64,000 nt of DNA, from contig CAVWCQ010000008.1 of the NCBI GenBank assembly GCA_963753545.1, forward strand, positions 3,782,001 through 3,846,000. The letters run 5' to 3'. The stretch is from CAVWCQ01 sp963753545 (lineage in GTDB: Bacteria > Chloroflexota > Anaerolineae > Aggregatilineales > Aggregatilineaceae). A program made the position numbers and the translations under genes. Every line of letters begins with the position of its first letter. Positions within the stretch are counted from its first letter, which is position 1. The notes beneath the pieces are model-generated. The model saw only the letters and a program-made list of their open reading frames with translations, had not been told where the DNA came from and did not search any database. Below are positions 60,873 to 64,000 of this stretch, piece after piece.

Positions 60873-62052
60873 ATGGAGCACAAACCGAACATGCACGCGC
60901 AAGCACAATCCGCAGCACATAACCATCACAGCAGGCCCTCTAAATTCTCGTGGGCCCTCATCGGCGGTCTGTTCAACTCTTGGCATGGCGATCCTGCTCG
61001 CTGTTGGCGGCCTGGGCATCTATCTTCTGTCCTCTGCCTCAGGAGACGCCATCGCTCAGGGTGTCACTGTCGCCGGAGTATCTATTGGCGGTGAGTCCAT
61101 AGACAGCGCAACAGCACTCCTGCAGCAGGCCTTTGCAGCTCGGACTGTTAGGCTAACTGACGGGGATCGCTCTTGGAGCGTACCGCTTTCGACGTTGGGC
61201 GTCAGTCTGGACATGCCGCTGGTGATGCAGGTCGCGGAAAATGCCAGTGCCGGGACAGATATTCCGGCTTACTACACGGTTGATCTGAATGTGACCCAGA
61301 GCGGCCTGTTCGCCCTCAGCGATCAGGTGAATATCGCCCCAGAAGAGGGCAATCCACCGCGCACAGGCCGGGCAATGGATGTTCCGGTTCTGCTGGACCG
61401 CCTGCGCGTCAGCGCGTCGGGCGAGTTAGCGGATGGCATTCTGGACCTGAACATGTTTGAGGTCGAGCCGCCGGAAACAGAAACGGTGAACCACTACACG
61501 GGTCAGACTTCGGTGCACGTCGTCCAGGCGGGTGAAGAACTGGGTCTGATCGCCAAGCAGTACGGCGTAGCGGTGGATGATATTCTGGCAATGAATGATA
61601 TCGGCAATCCCGACCTGCTGTACGTAGGGCAGGAACTGACCATCCCGGCGGCAGGAATTTATGAGCCTACTCAGGCAGAAGCGCCACAAGCGCCGACCAG
61701 CGTTGGCAAGTCGATTGTGGTATCGACCGACGCCCAGCGTATCTACGCCTACGAAAACGGCCAGTTGGTTCATTCGCACCTTGTCTCAACCGGGCTGCCC
61801 GATACGCCAACGGTTAAGGGTGATTACAGCGTCTACGTGAAGTACGAGGCTACCGATATGAGCGGCCCCGGCTACTACCTGCCGCAGGTGCCCTATACCA
61901 TGTATTTCTACCAGGGCTACGGCATTCACGGGACATACTGGCACAACAACTTCGGGCGGCCCATGAGTCACGGCTGCGTCAATCTGCCTACGCCCGAAGC
62001 GCAGTGGTTCTTCAACTGGGCCGAGGTCGGTACGCCGGTGCGCGTCATCTAA
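60873..62052 (+). CDS. L,D-transpeptidase with VanW-like and LysM domains (frameshifted)
   Basis: Cross-links peptidoglycan (3-3 links) or anchors proteins. ATG 60873 gives a polar N-terminus (EHKPNMHAQAQSAAHNHHSR); near 60,973 one indel leads into the TM helix GMAILLAVGGLGIYLLSSAS. Then a PG_binding_4/VanW-like part (VTVAGVSIGGESIDSATALL), a LysM repeat (VHVVQAGEELGLIAKQYGVA, VGQELTIP), and YkuD: YSVYVKYEATDMSG, YGIHGTYWHNNFGRPMSHGC and VNLPTPEAQWFF with the catalytic His and Cys. About 392 aa. Confidence 0.9.
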
Positions 62053-62076
62053 CCTGTTTGACCGTCAGCGCCTACT

Positions 62077-62101
62077 CCTGCCGGGGCTGTGCTCCGGCAG
62101 G
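62077..62101 (+). terminator. Hairpin after the L,D-transpeptidase
   Basis: CCTGCCGG (62077-62084) with CCGGCAGG (62094-62101), 8 bp, 9-nt loop; a T-poor tail follows. Confidence 0.5.
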
Positions 62102-62195
62102 TTGGTTACTGGCAGGTGGGATCTGCTATCTTCTTTATTGGTGGCTTCTAATTTTTGAACTCCAGTATCTTTTAGAAAATACGGTCAGCAAAAAA

Positions 62196-62225
62196 GGGCG
62201 AAACCAATCTGTTTCGCCCGCTTTT
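62196..62225 (+). terminator. Second terminator before treZ
   Basis: GGGCGAAAC (62196-62204) with GTTTCGCCC (62211-62219), then GCTTTTC. Together with the hairpin at 62077 it isolates treZ, which begins 20 nt later; no clear promoter is seen between. Confidence 0.6.
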
Positions 62226-62244
62226 CGAATCTAAATGAGGGCTG

Positions 62245-64000
62245 ATGATCGACAACTGGCAACCCACACTCGGCGCACTTTTACAGGATGACGGCTCTTG
62301 CCGCTTTTGTGTCTGGGCACCTCAGGTCCAGAGTCTGGAAGTTCATCTGCTCGATCCGTTCGAGCGACTGGTTGAAATGCGCCGCGATGAGCAGGGCTAT
62401 TTTGAAATCGTTATAGATGATCTCGCTCCTGGCACAGATTATTTTTTCCGGTTGGACGGCACAACAGACCGCCCTGATCCCGCCTCGCGCTACCAGCCGC
62501 AGGATGTACATGGGCCATCGCAGGTAGTCGATCCCCGTTTTGCCTGGGACGACCCGCACTGGTTCGGCCTGCCGCTGTCCGACTACATTTTTTATGAGCT
62601 GCATGTCGGTACGTTCACACCGGAAGGCACGTTTGCCGCCATTATCCCGCATCTGGACGAACTGGTTGCTCTGGGAATCACCGCTATCGAGATCATGCCC
62701 GTTGCCCAGTTCCCCGGCAGCCGCAACTGGGGCTACGACGGCGTGCTGCCCTATGCCGTGCAGAATTCTTACGGCGGGCCAGCGGGCTTAAAGATACTGG
62801 TCAATGCCTGCCACCAGCGCGGGATCGCCGTCGTGCTGGACGTGGTTTATAACCACCTGGGCGCTGAGGGAAATTATTTATCCAACTATGGCCCCTATTT
62901 TACGGATCGCTATCGCACGCCCTGGGGTTCTGCCATTAATTTCGACGGCCCGCACAGCGATGAGGTGCGCCGCTATTTTATTGAAAACGCGCTCGTCTGG
63001 ATCACGGAATTTCACATAGACGCGCTGCGCCTGGATGCCACCCATGCCATGCTCGATTTTTCCGCGAACACCTTCCTGGAAACACTGGTCGCGGCAGTTC
63101 ATGCCCAGGCGGAACGGCTCAACCGCCGTGTGTACGTGATCGCGGAAAGTGATCGCAGTGATGATCGTCTGCTGCGTTCACCCGAAGTCGGCGGCTATGG
63201 CCTGGACGCGCAGTGGAGCGATGAACTCCATCATGCCCTGCATACGCTGCTGACCGGCGAGCAGTTTGGCTATTACCAGGATTACGGCTCGTTCAGACAG
63301 CTTGCCCAGGCGTTCCGGCAGGGCTTCCTCTATTCGGGGGAATACTCGCCCTTCCGCAAGCGGCGAGCATGGCACCTTTGCCCTGGACCTGCCCGCCTAT
63401 CGTTTTGTCGTCTGCACTCAGAATCATGATCAGGTTGGCAACCGCATGCTGGGGGATCGCCTGAGCACGTTGGTCTCGTTTGACGAGCTGAAACTCGCCG
63501 CCGGGATCGTCCTGCTCTCGCCTTTTTTGCCACTGCTCTTTATGGGCGAAGAATACGGCGAACAGGCTCCGTTCCTTTATTTCACCAGCCACACCGATCC
63601 CGATCTGGCCCAGGCTGTCAGCAAGGGGCGCAAGGAAGAATTTAAAGAATACGAATGGGAAGGTGAAGCACCCGATCCGCAGGATGAACAGACCTTTTTA
63701 CACTCCAGGCTCGATCAGTCGCAGCGCGGCGAGGGCCAGCATCGCGTCCTGCTCGACTTTTACACGGAACTGATCCGCCTGCGCAAAACCGTACCTGCCC
63801 TGGGCCACCTGGACAAAAATCAGATGGATGTCACCAGCTTTGAACGCGAGCGGGTGATTGGTTATGCGCCGCTGGGCTGCTGGCAGCGAGGTTTTTGCCG
63901 CGTTTTGTTTTAACGACAATCCAACGTCGCTCACCTTGCCTATCCCTGAAGGCTGCTGGAACAAATGCCTGGACACCACCGATGAACGCTGGTTAGTCCA
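62245..64000 (+). CDS. treZ: Malto-oligosyltrehalose trehalohydrolase (partial, frameshifted)
   Basis: Releases trehalose from maltooligosyl-trehalose. N-terminal CBM48-like domain (CRFCVWAPQVQSLEVHLLDP), then GH13 barrel: YELHVGTFTPEGTFAAIIPH, RNWGYDGVLPYAVQNSYGGP, nucleophile Asp in FHIDALRLDATHAM, acid Glu in VIAESDRSD, and after a frameshift near 63,360 VVCTQNHDQVGNRMLGDRLS with the third Asp. A second shift near 63,880 leads to VFAAFCFNDNPTSLTLPIPE and ERWLV at the window edge. TreZ is favoured over GlgB by the TQNHDQVGNR motif. No treY is in view. Confidence 0.92.

Noticed and set aside
1..64000. CRISPR array
   Set aside because: No regularly spaced direct repeats of 25-40 nt were seen; the nearest signals are intergenic hairpins.

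Overview
The window reads as one contiguous chromosomal segment (roughly 55-58 % GC by eye) from a free-living bacterium, most probably a Chloroflexota member near Anaerolineae. This placement is inference from the look of the ribosomal proteins, the abundance of PAS/GAF sensor kinases with NarL-type regulators, and the Tad-like pseudopilins; no 16S gene is present to confirm it. Many genes that must be functional (L22, L24, L5, S14, S8, L6, L18, S9, HisH, HisA) carry one or more single-base frameshifts while the amino-acid sequence continues perfectly in another frame. I therefore treat nearly all frameshifts here as sequencing or assembly indels, not as pseudogenes.

Layout. 1-13,600: the S10-spc-alpha ribosomal super-operon (rplV to rplQ, with secY, map and rpoA), then truA, rplM and rpsI, closed by a terminator at 13,604. 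13,656-16,860: mazG, a tRNA-Pro(CGG) on the minus strand, a NUDIX hydrolase, a CDP-alcohol phosphatidyltransferase and lgt. 17,011-18,300: a compact OMEGA-type mobile element, an IsrB-like RuvC-only nuclease gene preceded by its structured omega RNA and bounded by IS200/IS605-like hairpin ends. 18,311-24,183: an ABC exporter whose permease carries a SpoIIM-like domain, a metallo-beta-lactamase-fold protein, and minus-strand cyclic-nucleotide-binding and PolX genes. 24,410-36,956: two large multisensor kinases, four response regulators and a minus-strand cluster of three Tad-like surface proteins.

37,063-47,171: an FAD oxidoreductase, two envelope or unknown proteins, then a malto-oligosaccharide uptake locus (marR, a malE-like binding protein with two starch-binding-like repeats, malF, malG, GH13 amylase). 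47,168-54,937: a complete his operon, hisG-D-C-B-(phosphatase)-H-A-F-I-E, with a sigma-70-like promoter, a candidate leaderless His-rich leader peptide and an attenuator-type terminator. It contains no recognisable histidinol-phosphate phosphatase, but a cysteine-type phosphatase is translationally coupled into exactly that place. A second, ORF-less copy of the IS-like element (53,221-53,545) sits between hisA and hisF. 54,972-64,000: glgB, a LexA-box-like promoter with a structured non-coding stretch, a receiver/thioredoxin-reductase-like fusion with a cNMP-sensing kinase, an L,D-transpeptidase, and treZ running off the end.

Working together, marR-malEFG-amylase, glgB and treZ suggest uptake of starch oligomers and their storage or conversion to glycogen and trehalose. 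The most unusual content is the IsrB/omega-RNA element with its RNA-only relative, the his operon with its leaderless leader and candidate non-orthologous phosphatase, and the SOS-like promoter in front of a redox-type two-component pair.
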